Shown here piece by piece: positions 43,145-55,144 of a DNA stretch of 64,000 nucleotides; within the stretch, counting starts at the first letter, position 1, and each line of letters begins with the position of its first letter. Under the pieces are notes generated by a model. That model was not told the DNA's origin and did not search any database. It was given only the letters and a program-made list of their open reading frames with translations. The stretch lies in the NCBI GenBank assembly GCA_003024785.1, contig PUQB01000543.1:107049-171048 (forward strand). Direction: 5' to 3'. A program made the position numbers and the translations under genes. The stretch comes from Selaginella tamariscina (Eukaryota; Streptophyta; Lycopodiopsida; Selaginellales; Selaginellaceae).

Positions 43145-43159
43145 TTGGTATCGGAACCC
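43145..43159 (+). promoter_or_regulatory. Primer-binding site (tRNA-Met like)
   Basis: TTGGTATCGGAACCC begins one base after the 5' LTR. It differs at a few places from the canonical plant TGGTATCAGAGCC site. The other LARD has the same site, closer to canonical (GGTATCGGAGCC), on the minus strand at about 63440-63453. Confidence 0.85.
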
Positions 43160-46100
43160 ATTCTCTATGGTAGTAGGATTGCTTAAAGTGTGGTGTGTTT
43201 TAGAGTTTAGTTAGTTCTAAATTCTTAAAGTACTTTATCACTTTCGGCAAACATGTCTAATTTTGTGTAGAGAGTTGGTCCTGAGATCTATAACTTTTTA
43301 AAGAACACCTGCTTGGTAAGTGGGTGTGGTTATGGACTTAATGTGAAGGTAGCACTTGGAAGGCAACTTCTAAGTTGCATGTTGAAGGTAGCACTTAAAG
43401 GCAACTTTTAAGTTGTATGCCATATTACTTTACCTTATAATTGTTCAAGTTACTTTACCTTATGGTGTTAATTGTTTTACCATATACTTCCACAAGACAT
43501 GGCGTGTTAATTTGTTTCTGACTTACAAACTAAGTCTTGTAAAGTGGATCATGTGATATGCCAAGTTTGCACATTATGAATTTTTTTTCCCTTTTTCTTT
43601 AATGTATGAAATTGGGAAACACATGATTGCGAACGTGATAGCATCCACTGAATTTTGGCTTATGTCAAGATTCAATATCGGATTTGGCAATAGTTTAAAT
43701 GGGGAAAGGCTTATGTTAAATGTGCATCTTAATCTTCGGAAGAAGGGACATATTTTAACATAAGAGGGAACACTGCATTTTGACAGAAGGTGTAAAATGA
43801 ACACTCATATAGTGCATGTTTTCAAGAGTGTAACTCAAGAAGTAGCCTATGGTGATGAACTTATAGTATAACCAGAAGTTCATTAACATATGATAAATAT
43901 GTTAAACAATTGGTTTGAAGATCTAATGTAATCAAAGTATTGTCTAATGTTTGCAATATTTTGATGATGCTAGTTAAAGTAACATTAAGTGGAATAGTTT
44001 ATTAAGTTAAGTCATTTGATTTGAATAAAGTACAACTTGAAACCTTAATTAATTGTAAGCGTGCACTCTGTATTTAAGTTAGTTAACTGACTAACTTAAT
44101 TATGAAGTTATTTCATGTGCGATCATAAGAATGAGATAAATAATAGCTTTTGGCAGTAGATGAATTTAATGTTGCATTTATCAATGCAATTTTGGGGTAG
44201 ATGGCATGGTCTACCAAAAATGATAATGTTGGAAATATACATTTAGATTTTTAGTTTATTAAGTAATGAAGAACTTGCATAGTGAAGGCACACTTGTGCA
44301 TTTTTATTGTTAATTCTTTAAGCTTGAAATTTGTAATGTTGTTTGAACGTGCGGATAAGCTCTTGAACTTAAGTGATTCCTTAGTTAACAACAGAGCATC
44401 AATTCAAGGTTCTCCATTCAGCTTATCGACTAAGTAAAGAAACTTGCAAAGTTTAATAAGTCATGTTTAGTGGTGTAATGAGTTGAAAGCTAATCGAATA
44501 TACATTTTGGAGGTTTAAGTGCATGTACCTTCTTAAGATAATCGGTATTCAGCAGGAATTAGAAGTTAGTATTGGTTGTCTATATCAATTTCATTTTAAG
44601 TCAAATATATTAAAAAGACAGTTCTTGACTTTGCATCATGGTCGCAAATGTGGGCACTAGAAATATACAAAGTACGTATGTTCGGTTCTCTGAAATATGA
44701 AAAAATAAAACTTTCCTTATGATGGTGTTCCTTGGGTTCATTGCAGGTTCTATCTCAAGGTTTGATGGTGTTCCTTGAGTTTAATTTAACATTCATGAAA
44801 TACAATATCAAGTTTTGAAATTAACTTAAGAAGTTGGTGTCCCTTCTTGATGATCATGGTTCATGATTCCATATAATCTCTAGTTTCGAGAATATGAAGT
44901 TTCCTATCACTTCATATGTTAAGATATTTTTATTTTAAATTTTAAAGTATTTTGACAGTCTTTCTAAGATTGATTATAAATGACTTGGCAAAATATGGTA
45001 ATATCTTTTGAATATTGAGTTTGGAGTGCTCAATATTAAGACTTGGTTATAATCACATAAAGGTGGCCATAATCATAAAATATAAAAACTTAAGCTTGAG
45101 TTCAACACTTTGGTAAAGCAGTACCTTAGTGTAATAACTTGAAACATTTTTCAAGTTACTTGAGAGAAATGAGTTTCTAGGAGCAATGTAGTACCTTGTG
45201 AGATTACTAAGTGTCCAAAATGAGTGGTGTATCTCAGTTCAATGTATTGAACTATATCTTACTCATGTTTAAGGAGTTTAACTGATATATGAGATATAAT
45301 TGAAACATGAAGTTGTATACGACACTTGGTGTTATAATAACATTAATGTGGAGATTAATATCTTACTAAATAAGTTGGATAAACCAAACACTAGTTCATG
45401 ATTCCTTTTAGTCCTTAAACAATTCCTCGGAATACTGTCAAATATTATTATTTTCATCTCAAAACTGATGTTCAATTCATAACAACTATGTCCAAAGTCC
45501 ATATTACAGTTCTTGCATTTTGATAAATTAATACGATTGTAAAGTATGTCGGTAATGTAACAACTAGTACAAAACTTAAGAGTTGAACGTTAGGTGATGT
45601 TATTAATTTAGGAGTATCAATATAAAATTGCAATTGTTTATGGCCAAATAAAGTTGCTTGTCAAAAACACTAATTGTTCGAATTATACTTTGGTATAGTG
45701 TTGAAAAATATTTACATAATTAGTTTGAAGTTGGAAATAAATATATATTATGGCAGCATGCAGTATTACGAGTTCACAGAGACTCTTATCGTGAAAACTA
45801 AGTTTTTAAATTCAATATTTTGAACTTAGTGAGATAAAGAGTTAGGAATTATTTAACAAGCATTAATATGATGTGCTCTTTGGGGAATGAGTACAATGAA
45901 AGTATCAATAAGACAAGTGCTTATCTAAAGATTGTTGATTGAGGCACTAGAAATGGGTTGAATTTCTTGGTTTCCACATTAGTTTGTGAGAAAGGTATGT
46001 TAACTTATCTGGTCCCTAACTGGTCGGTATTATGAAAGAGTACAAAGTTGGTTGCGAAAGATGAATGGTAATGCAAACACTTTGGTCAGATTTGACTGAA

Positions 46101-46908
46101 TTTGATTCCTATCGGGAATAAATTTATGTTAATAACACACTAAGTGGATGGCAGTTGGCAGGTTGGCATGACCTTGTTGTATACATGTGTACAGCTATGT
46201 GCCTATGTGATCGCCTTCGGCCAGATTGACATGTCTACAAAGAATAGGGTTTTGGGAATAATACTCTAATATCGAAAAAGAGCTTGATTTCGATAGTCTC
46301 ATACTTAGTCTTGACATAACTATATACTAACGGGGATAGGTATAGTAGCAAACCTTATGTAAAGGGGTAATGAGAAACATAAGGGATGCAAAAATGTGAG
46401 GCTATAAATACCGTAACATGTGGAAATGTGGAACCATTGGAAAATCAAAGAAATGGGAAGGCATTTGGTCAAGCATTTGAGATTAGCTCAAAGTGCTTGT
46501 TGTGCGCTAGATGATAAAGGTCATTAATAGCATTTAATATAAAGAAAAAAGCAAGCCTTTATGTCTTGTTAACCAAGGACCGGCAACAACACTAACTAGA
46601 AGCATCTCTAGTTAAGTAAATAAATTAACCATGTGTTGTATGCATTGGGTGACAGACTTTGCAAATGTACAAAAGGTCTCTAGATGACTTCATGTCGTAA
46701 GTGTGGCCTCTGACAGCTGAGTTTACGACTAATAAATGACGGTTTTGAAGTACTTGGCTTCGCATAATGCAAGGGGATAATAAAATATGTGAACTTTTGG
46801 CTGACTTCGCATAGAGTAATATGTTAGTTTTGGTTAATTTTCTCTAATATTATCTAGTCTTGGAGTTGGACATCAACGAGGATGTTGACATTTTCAAAGG
46901 CGGGAGTG

Positions 46909-48575
46909 TGTCATAGTTTTTAATATGAGTCGACCCTTTACTTTGGAGGTTGATTGTTGTTACCTACTGTATTATTTTGATGGACCCTAGATGTAATGAG
47001 AAACAGCCTGGCTTAGTGCACTTAGGTATTTAGGGGTAGTCTTGCCGGTTGTCCTTAGATATCGCGAAAAACTCTAAGCAAGGTAACACTTTTTCTAAAA
47101 AACTCTTACCCTAGTTTTCCGTGTCCCGATTGGTTAATGGTTAGTTCCAGTGAGTTCACATGTCAGATATATTTAGAAATACCCCTAGGTTTGATAGGTT
47201 AGGGTTTAGGGTCAATGGCTCATTAATTAACTCACCAAGTATTTCCCTTGGGAATGAGATTCCGTGCCAACTCACTTATGTAAAGGAAAACAGGGGGAGG
47301 GAGGGGCCTCTGTCACATTAATAAGGTAGAGTATGTAGGAGTGAGGGTTCTTGGGCTCGTTACTCTTCATGCAAGCTCTAGCTTGTGTTGTCAGGCACAA
47401 CCCTATATTGTGCCACCCTAACTTCCACATAACAGGGGTACGTCTCACCTTTGGGGTAGCTTATCCTTAATATTGGTGAATTCATGCCTAAGAGGTTTTA
47501 TTGGAATGCACGTTCTAAGGTCAAAGGTTGAGGCTTGTCTCTAGCCTCCTCCTCCACATCAAGCTAAGAGCAGCACTCATAGCTAAGTAAGGCACGTTCG
47601 TGCCCTTGCTCAATTATGTGGTTGTTTTTCTAGGTTGACAAGGGTTTTTCTTACCGAGTTCCTAGGGATAATAAAGGGGTTCTAGAGTTGGCATTGAGAG
47701 CCACATTCGTGGCACTTAGTGCAACTCTTAAATCTAAGGGGCTATAGTAAGATAGCCCATATCTGGGAAACAATGTCACATCTCCATGTGACATTGGGCT
47801 AAACGGCACACAATATAATGCCTAAGGCACACCTTTTGGGGTTGTCTCATGGGTTAACACAAGGGGGATGGATACTCTAGCAAACATGCATGCTTATGCT
47901 TGCACTAGGGTGCTAAGCTTGGCATTTGCTCAAGGGAGGTTAGGTCTCGTAATTAGGTGTGCTTTAGTACATTGGCTAGGGGAGTGTCTCCTTGGAATCC
48001 GGGGGTTAAACAACCTATGCTTGTTAGCATTTTCATGAGGCACTCGTAAGGTCATGTACTTAGGGTTATCCAAATCTAGTCTTAGGAAGTTTACTTAAAA
48101 AACATTGTGTTTGCTTATAGCACACACTCGTGTTTTCACTAAGTACTAACCCTAGGTCTAGGGTATGACTTGGCCACTCAAACCTTTAGGGGTTAGTCAT
48201 AGTTCAGGGTACCCCTTGTTGCCCTAAAAGGTTGTACTCTGGATGAGGGTGATTCCTCAAGGGGTAAGTCATGATGCCTTGGCTTTGTCATGGGGTATGT
48301 GCAAGGCATGTTTTAGCGGGGTTAGGGCATGAGCCATATCTAGGTTTACTGAGATAGGATCTAAAGTCTACTCGGGTTATCCTCTAGCGTTTGGGGGATG
48401 GTCATTCTAGGGGACTTAGGGTAAGACCCTAAGTCTTGTGCTTATTTGAGCATCTGAGTCAGGCGCTAGGGTTGTCTTAGAAGACTTGGCGTTACTCACA
48501 TAGGGAATTAACGTCAAAGGCCACTTGGCAACCATGTGTTACCACATGTTAACCATCCGGGTTAAAACTCTAACA
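46909..48575 (+). repeat. 3' LTR of the LARD (full length)
   Basis: 1667 bp, the longest LTR copy in the window and the reference for the fragments at 8.7-9.3, 35.9-37.7, 50.0-51.0, 60.1-60.7 and 63.5-64.0 kb. It starts TGTCATAGTTTTTAATATGA and ends AAAACTCTAACA. Confidence 0.92.
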
Positions 48576-50007
48576 AGCAGGCACTATTGGGTGGTTGGAT
48601 CGATCATCCAACACTACCACTCTCCATCACAACCCTACCCCGCGAATGCACATGGCCCGGTATGGCATGGGGTTGGGCTTGGGCTCTTCAGGTTTTGGCG
48701 TATAGTAGGTTCGTCAATCTACTATACTGGTGTGGTGGTCATAGATGGCACATGTTCCCTCTGTTCCTCGAAGAAGATGCTCAGTAGCTTGGTTTAGATG
48801 TCCCAAAGATTCAATATATGAAGGAATTAAGGATACCTACCAACTAAATGACCCATGGGCTCGAGATGATTAGGATCCTTTGTCAGGCATGGGGGAGATT
48901 GGAGCATTCAAAAGAAATGATTAGTCTCAATCGATAAACTAGCCAAGGCGGCCCACCAACTAGTGGTCGAATGAATAATGAAGCGATCTCCAATGGAATA
49001 ATGTGGAAACTCGGGCATCATTATTTGCCAAGGGTTGGGGGTTTAAATGCACCAACGGTTAATAATAAGAAGAAGGGGTTCATGTTGCACAATTGGCTTT
49101 ATTGAACCCCATGAAGGGGTGGCAGATTGACCTGAGACCTTATTATCATTGGTGGTGAAGAATGGGGCATTTGGGGCGAAGAAAAAATCATTTTACTTCA
49201 CATTCTGGGGTTGCTCTCCCCCCGGCTAAGGAATAAGGTTTACACGGGCTGTGTGGGCTGGATGGAACCCAAAGCCATGGGTACGCCAGGTCTAGGGCTT
49301 TTGCTAGCCATCTTGTTGGTCATGGGGCGCTGCCTACTAAGATCCCTAAAATCACGATTCAAAACCCGCACATTACAATGGGCCAATCACGACATCATCA
49401 CTTTAGTGGTAGCACCGAATCTGCCATCAGGCCGACCATTTCGACCATGAATCACCGAATTAGGGACCTTGCTTGTTCATTCACGGCCATCAATAGAGGT
49501 GGGGTTGCCACAGGGGTTGCCTTCAATAGCTACATATATATTGACTTGCGTGAACCGGTGTGCGCCCATCATATCGTAGCAAATGATTCTCCCCATCACT
49601 AGCTGAGAATCCCAACCAACCAACCAACCCATGCCAAAGATGGCATGCGGGGTGATTGTTGTTAGGGGGCACTCCCGCACACGAACCAATTGGGCGGCAC
49701 CAATATGTTGCTAGTGGACAACCCCCTTGAGCACATCAAAGAGGAGCTAGTAGCTATTTGTGAACTTTGCTTATTATGTTAGTTATGTGTGGGGGTTTCT
49801 TTTGCTCCCCATGCTCTCGCACCTCAACGTCAGCTCGAAGAAGAGACCAGCCTTTGCGATTGGCATTCCCCACATTTCTATGTGTATGGTCGCGACTGGG
49901 GGGCATGGAGGGATGGAGGGATGAAGGGAGGGAGGGATTGAGTCTGGGGGCGGCTAATCATTGATGCACACCAACATTCTACTTGGGTTTTAGCAAAGGG
50001 CAAGCAT
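48576..50007. other. Unidentified, moderately GC-rich stretch
   Basis: No motif of a known family. Short open frames at 48525-48797 and 49211-49450 (plus) have no recognisable domain. The composition, with AACCAACCAACCAACC near 49614 and GGGATGGAGGGATGAAGGGA near 49910, differs from the surrounding AT-rich DNA, so this may be the decayed interior of another element. Confidence 0.5.
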
Positions 50008-50985
50008 TGTCAGAGTTTTTACCTGGTGCCACAAAGGCGGCTTGCCAGGTGCCAACCCTGGAATCCCCTCTCTGGAAACCCCACGGAATCTGGTAAAGTA
50101 ACCCGTATTAGGAACCCAACCCTTAGGAACTTAAACCCTAACTGACCAAGTCCACGAACGAGACTCACCTTGTGAATCAGGATGCACGGACTGGCCGAGT
50201 TATAGGTGTTGTTCCTAGCTTGGCGTGGTTGAGGCGGCCAGAGCAAGGCCTCAACCACTAGTTCTGCGGAACGTGAACTCGGGCAATACCTTTGAGCTTG
50301 CGAGCAGGTTTTCGGATCAAGGAATCTGGCTAACTCCTTGGAAGTGACGTGCCCTTGTCTCAAAGGCAAGATCCTGCCAACGATAAGGATAGTTTAACCC
50401 TAGGTGGGTTGTACCCCTGTCGTGTGGAAGTTTGGGCGGCACAACAGAGGGTTGCACCTTGACGACACAAGCTTAGCTTGCACCGGTAGGAGGTTAACGA
50501 GCTCTCTTTTGAACCCAGGAAGCCTCACTAATATACTCTACCTTATTTATGTGACGGACCCCCCCCCCCCCTGTTTACCTAAATGAGTAAGTGGGCTGGC
50601 ACGGAAATGCCAGCCCTTAGAGAAATGGTTGTCCTAAACCTAATCCTAAACCTAACCCCTAGGGGGGGGGTTTAGGACGTGGGGTTAGGGCAACCCTAGG
50701 GTTAGGTCAACCCTAGGGTGTCCCTAACCCTTATTTTGACAAGCTATAATCAGCGAAGAACCCTAACCTGGAATGTCAAAACGGGGGAGGGTTCTCTAAA
50801 TGGAAGTGCTAGCTTCGCCTAGAGTTTCTTGCAAATACCTAACGACACCCGGTCGGACCATCACTAGATACCCAAGTGCACTATGCGGGCCTGTTTCTTC
50901 TACATCTAGGGTTCATCACATAATCCAGTAGGTAACAACAGTCAAACCCAAAGTAAAGGGTCGAGTCATAGTAAAAACTATGACA
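50008..50985 (-). mobile_element. Solo LTR, related subfamily
   Basis: Exactly bounded: AGCAT at 50003-50007 and again at 50986-50990 is the 5-bp target duplication. On the minus strand it starts TGTCATAGTTTTTACTATGA and ends GGTAAAAACTCTGACA. The first half matches the LARD LTR family (CGACCCTTTACTTTGG, CCCTAGATGTAG, the poly-G run at 50560-50572), but the 3' half (CAAGGCCTTGCTC..., GGTTTCCAGAGAGG) does not. It therefore represents a second LTR subfamily reduced to a solo LTR by recombination. Confidence 0.92.
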
Positions 50986-51039
50986 AGCATTTTTAGAAAA
51001 ATGTAATGTTGGGGTAGAATAAAGCAATTTGTATGGCTT

Positions 51040-52570
51040 TATAAAACTATTTAGAACTGTTTATTGGATTGCTAAAGAAAATCACAACACAAAATATGGA
51101 AGCTTGATCACTTTGCAAAGGTCGAATAATTTTGATGGGAAAGTTTTTTTGCCTTCTCAGTACAACAATAACAAAACTTGTTCAAAATTTTAAGCTTGCA
51201 TTTTAAAGTCTTGCAAGCTGAATTAATTAATAAAGTGAAGAAAAGCTTAGTTTGGGGTTTAATGATAAATGAATCTATGGATGTATTTGTCACTAATTAA
51301 ATGATTATGTATGTTGTTTACATTGATGGGATTGATGTGGTTACATCGTTTGTTGGAATTATGAAAGTCCATGAGGGCACTGCATTGGCCATTATAAATG
51401 CAATTTGTTCTTGGATTGAGAAACATGATTTGTATATAGGCACTTTGATGGGATTTAGTTCAGATGGGGCTTCAGTCATGACTAGATCAAAAAATGAGGT
51501 AGCAACAAGATTAAATAGGAAGAATACTTTATGTCAAGCTTACATTGTGTAACACACAACGTTAACTTGTGTGTTTCTAATGTTGAAAGGCTGAATCTTG
51601 TAAGGATTACAGCACAGAGATTGATGGTCTTGTGAACAAGATTGTTGCCTTCTTTTTTAAATCTTTTAACAGGGTTTACTTTAATGAGAAGAGCTAGATT
51701 ATGATCCACTAAGAGTTTGAGATTATGGCATCATTGAGTTTAGAATTTCAAAAAGATGCTATTGATGTGACTATGGTGGCTGGTCAATGTAGGGGGCAAT
51801 TGCAAAGATTGAAAGTAATTTTGTGAAGCTTTCATTGATGAATTTAAATAGATTTACACAGGATAGTAGAGGTTATCCTTTAATTCCAAATTATGAATCA
51901 ATTATGAGCAATTAGCAACACTAAGAGCAGCTGTGAAAGGATCTTATTACAAAGGATTAAAAATGATTAGAAATGTATTTAGTGAAAGATTTGAAAATTG
52001 CTTTGCATTTTCAACATGAGTTTGCAAAACCTTGGTGGAAGTTCTAACAAAGAGGATGGGGATGATAAGATCCTTTATAATTTAAAGGTTTTATGCCCAT
52101 TGTGTTTACTTGTTGGTTAGAAAGATTTAAAGGAATATGATAATAAGGAAATTGTGGCACTGGGAGAATTCGATGGAAATTCCAAAGAGGTGATTTATGA
52201 TCCAATAATAGATAAAGAAAACTTAAAATTAATGTAGAATTTAGAAAATGAAAATATTAAGCTATGAATGAATAGAGATGTTATGGATTTAAAAATCATT
52301 GGGGATATATTAGGTGCATTGAGCTCTACAAAGATAAATTTTCAAATATGTTGAGAATGCTAAGATTGGAATGGTGGTGTGCATTCCTATGTTGCTTGTG
52401 AGAGAATGAATGTAGTTAAAACAAGGTTTAGAAATAAGTTGCAAATAGAAAGTCTAAATGCTCTCATTAGGATTGGTGTTGAAGGTCCTTCGCTTGAGAT
52501 TTATGATTTTAATAAGGCATTGAACAAAGCAGCCAAGTATAGACATGTTCAGATTTCTATTACGATGTAG
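51040..52570 (+). pseudogene. hAT/ZMYM-like transposase relic
   Basis: Pieces in the order expected for hAT transposases of the DUF4371/ZMYM type: RTVYWIAKEN (near 51056), LVWGLMINESMDVFV (near 51250), MYVVYIDGIDVVTSFVGI (from 51301), GFSSDGASVM (near 51455), and the C-terminal dimerisation pattern ERMNVVKTRFRNKLQIESLNALIRIGVEGP (52388-52495). Stops and frameshifts separate the blocks (51298, 51550, 52130). Terminal inverted repeats were not found. Confidence 0.75.
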
Positions 52571-54247
52571 CAGATCTAACAATGACTCATGATAATGTTT
52601 ATCATGAAGAAGACATGTGTAGTTTGACTTAAATAAGTAACTTCTTGTTAAAATAAAGTAATAGAAGATTTTCTGTACGGTTTTATATATTTCTGCCTTC
52701 TTTGAAATCAACTGGAAAGTTTTTTGCTTAAAAAATAAAACTTTGTCAAACCTGGACATAGCTGCCACGATCCAAATTGTGAGCATATTCACTGACATAG
52801 AGGACAGCCTGGGTGTTCGCATTCTACATTGTAATATGTCAATACAGATATGTAACTTTGATGTTGTTGATTTGCATTATTTACTATATATCAAAATTGA
52901 TTGCTATGTTTTGTGATTAAAGTTACTTTTTATAAGGTTGAAATGGAGATTTAAGAAAATAAAAATTAATTATATCTTGTATTATTGTTTGTTTAAATGC
53001 ATGAACACATCAATCATTTGATTGTTTAACTTTAAATATGAAATATCTCATTTTTTAAAACCTAGCAAATTTACATTACTCTATTTGAATTTTCAAATCA
53101 AATGAATAACATAACATGTTTATAACATTTACAAAACTTTGACACATTTTCAACACTTAAAATTCATCTAAGTATTAATTAAAAATATTGATTATGTATT
53201 AAATGTAATTGTAACTGTTAATTAATTAAAAATATTGATTCTGCATTAAGTGTATTCCATAACTGTGTATATTAATCTCACAAACACCTATGAACAATTG
53301 TCAATATAATATAACATGCAGTTGAACAGAAACATTATTTAATTAGAGATTTTGTTCTAAATTCTATAATATATAGTAATGATTTCTATATAACAATCAT
53401 GTTCCTTCAACAATATATTATTAATATGACACTTTATCATATAAGAGAAAGTATCTACTTTATATTGTCCCCACCCCTCCCCTCTCTCGCACACACAACT
53501 ACTTGCATTGGTACAATTATATTGATTTGCAAGTTTAAGGTACGTCCTTTCTACTAGCATATTTTTATTTACAAGTTATCCAACATATAGTTAACATGTA
53601 TATAAAAAAAAATGTTGAACTAAGAAATTCTAACACTAAATTATAACAGCAGTTACCACTATCCCCGTATTAAGGAACGAAATAAGAAGATTGAGAGATA
53701 GAGTACAAATCAGACTTTAAAAGGTCGAGAAAGGGTAAGGATGATACGTAGTAGTACTGCTGATCTCATCGTAGTGCTGAGAAGAAGAAAGTATACATTA
53801 GATTAGGAAGAAAGTCAAGCAAGACAAGACATAATGAGAGAAAGATGCACGTTGTAACAATAAATTACTAATTAATACTTAAGTTTTAATTATTTAATAA
53901 ATATATAATTAAACCTTAAATATTAATTAATTAACAAATTAATCCTTCATTAACCTTACTTAGTAAAGAATATTCTTAAAATATCTTAGAATATTCGTTA
54001 CTATCAAACATAATTACAAATGAATTTATTTCTTATCAACTTGTTAATTTATTTGTCCTTAACTATATAGAGAAACCTCCTCATTTTGTCTAAGTCATCA
54101 CTCTCCGAATTAATCGAATATCACAACTTATGTATTACAAGAATGATAATCCTAACTGCATTTGTGAGAGCGTTAGGTGGTAGCATAAAGGTTATTTAAA
54201 AATGACATTCTTATTAATAATATTGTAAAGCGCCCGGTTACTCTCCT
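52571..54247. other. AT-rich stretch without genes
   Basis: AT-rich DNA; a segment near 53165-53260 contains TTAATTAAAAATATTGATTATG twice. No gene, RNA or transposon end was identified. Confidence 0.7.
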
Positions 54248-55144
54248 TTAATTTATAAAATTCAACATCACAAGAAAGAAAAGCGTTAGGGTATGTTTTA
54301 TATAATATTGCTCATAAAAGTTTTCAAGATTCTTCTTTTTGAGGCATTGAGGCACGTATCCAAGTAGTTCACTAGTCATCCATAGTATTAATATTAGAAT
54401 ATGGATCAAAAGTAATTGGATGGATACAAGCAATGTTTTGGTTGAGCATAGCCTTTTGAGGAGAGTCGTCTACCACTAAAATATGTGCATTCTTCATTAT
54501 CCTTAACTGATTGATCTCCCGATGAAGCCCAATTAATCTTTCATTCTTAAAGAAGTATGGCTTGCTTTCCTTTCTTACATCGTAGATTAAGAAGTTTATA
54601 ACATATTGCTAGTCAAAAATTCAATCTTTATAAATCACCTCTTCTGCAACACTACAATGTTTGTTAAGCAAATTCAGCAATGGTGTCAAGTTGTGAAATG
54701 GATACATGACCAAATTCCCACAAGTGCACCCATCTCCTTAAGCTTTTGAAAGAGACTGTCCAACCCGGACAAAAATGATATCATGTCGAAATTTACCATG
54801 ACAATGAATAAATCTCCATGTTTGATTTTTTTTCTTTATTTCTCATGCCTTTGTCGATGAAGCAAAACACCATTGACATCCAACATAATATGACCATGGG
54901 TAATAAGGGGCAACGTTGCCTCTTGAATGCTTTGTAACTCACTTGTTTGGTCCCTTTCATATTTATCTTTTGACGTTATATTATTGCCGATTCCTTTATC
55001 ATTTACTTGTACATCATCCTTACAAGATTCATATATTACAGGCGCTGAAGAAAGTGATTTAGGAACTGAAGGCAATAGAAATAGTGATGCAGAAACTAAA
55101 GTGGTCTCCATAGTAACGATGTTTTGAGCTGCATTATTATCCAT
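54248..55144 (-). pseudogene. FCP1/NIF-like HAD phosphatase relic
   Basis: On the minus strand the region shows a first HAD motif MLDVNGVLLHR (about 54865-54890), a middle GALVGIWSCIHF segment (about 54690), and the late motif ILVVDDSP followed by NIACIHPITFDPYS (54400-54490), then SELLGYVPQCLKKKNLENFYEQYY (54300-54370), all in the order seen in plant FCP1/NLI-interacting-factor phosphatases. At least three frame changes are needed to join them. The leader upstream to 55144 (Ser/Leu-rich) may be its N-terminus. Either a pseudogene or a gene damaged by the sequence indels seen elsewhere. Confidence 0.6.

Larger units (their letters stand above)
42425..48575 (+). mobile_element. Complete non-autonomous LTR retrotransposon (LARD type)
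   Basis: Flanked by a 5-bp target-site duplication AGCAG (42420-42424 and 48576-48580). LTRs begin TGTCATAG and end in ACA. A primer-binding site TTGGTATCGGAACC (43145 on), close to the tRNA-Met-complementary TGGTATCAGAGC, lies one base after the 5' LTR. A purine-rich tract CAAAGGCGGGAGTG immediately precedes the 3' LTR at 46909. The 3.77-kb interior has no gag or pol open frame, so transposition would depend on an autonomous relative. The interior matches the element at 60116-64000. Confidence 0.92.

Noticed and set aside
43145..46908. Hidden gag/pol in the LARD interior
   Set aside because: No RT, protease, RNase H or integrase motif could be found on either strand; only short, composition-driven open frames occur.
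42425..48575. Segmental duplication instead of a transposon for the LARD pair
   Set aside because: Exact 5-bp target duplication, PBS and purine tract establish a retrotransposon insertion.
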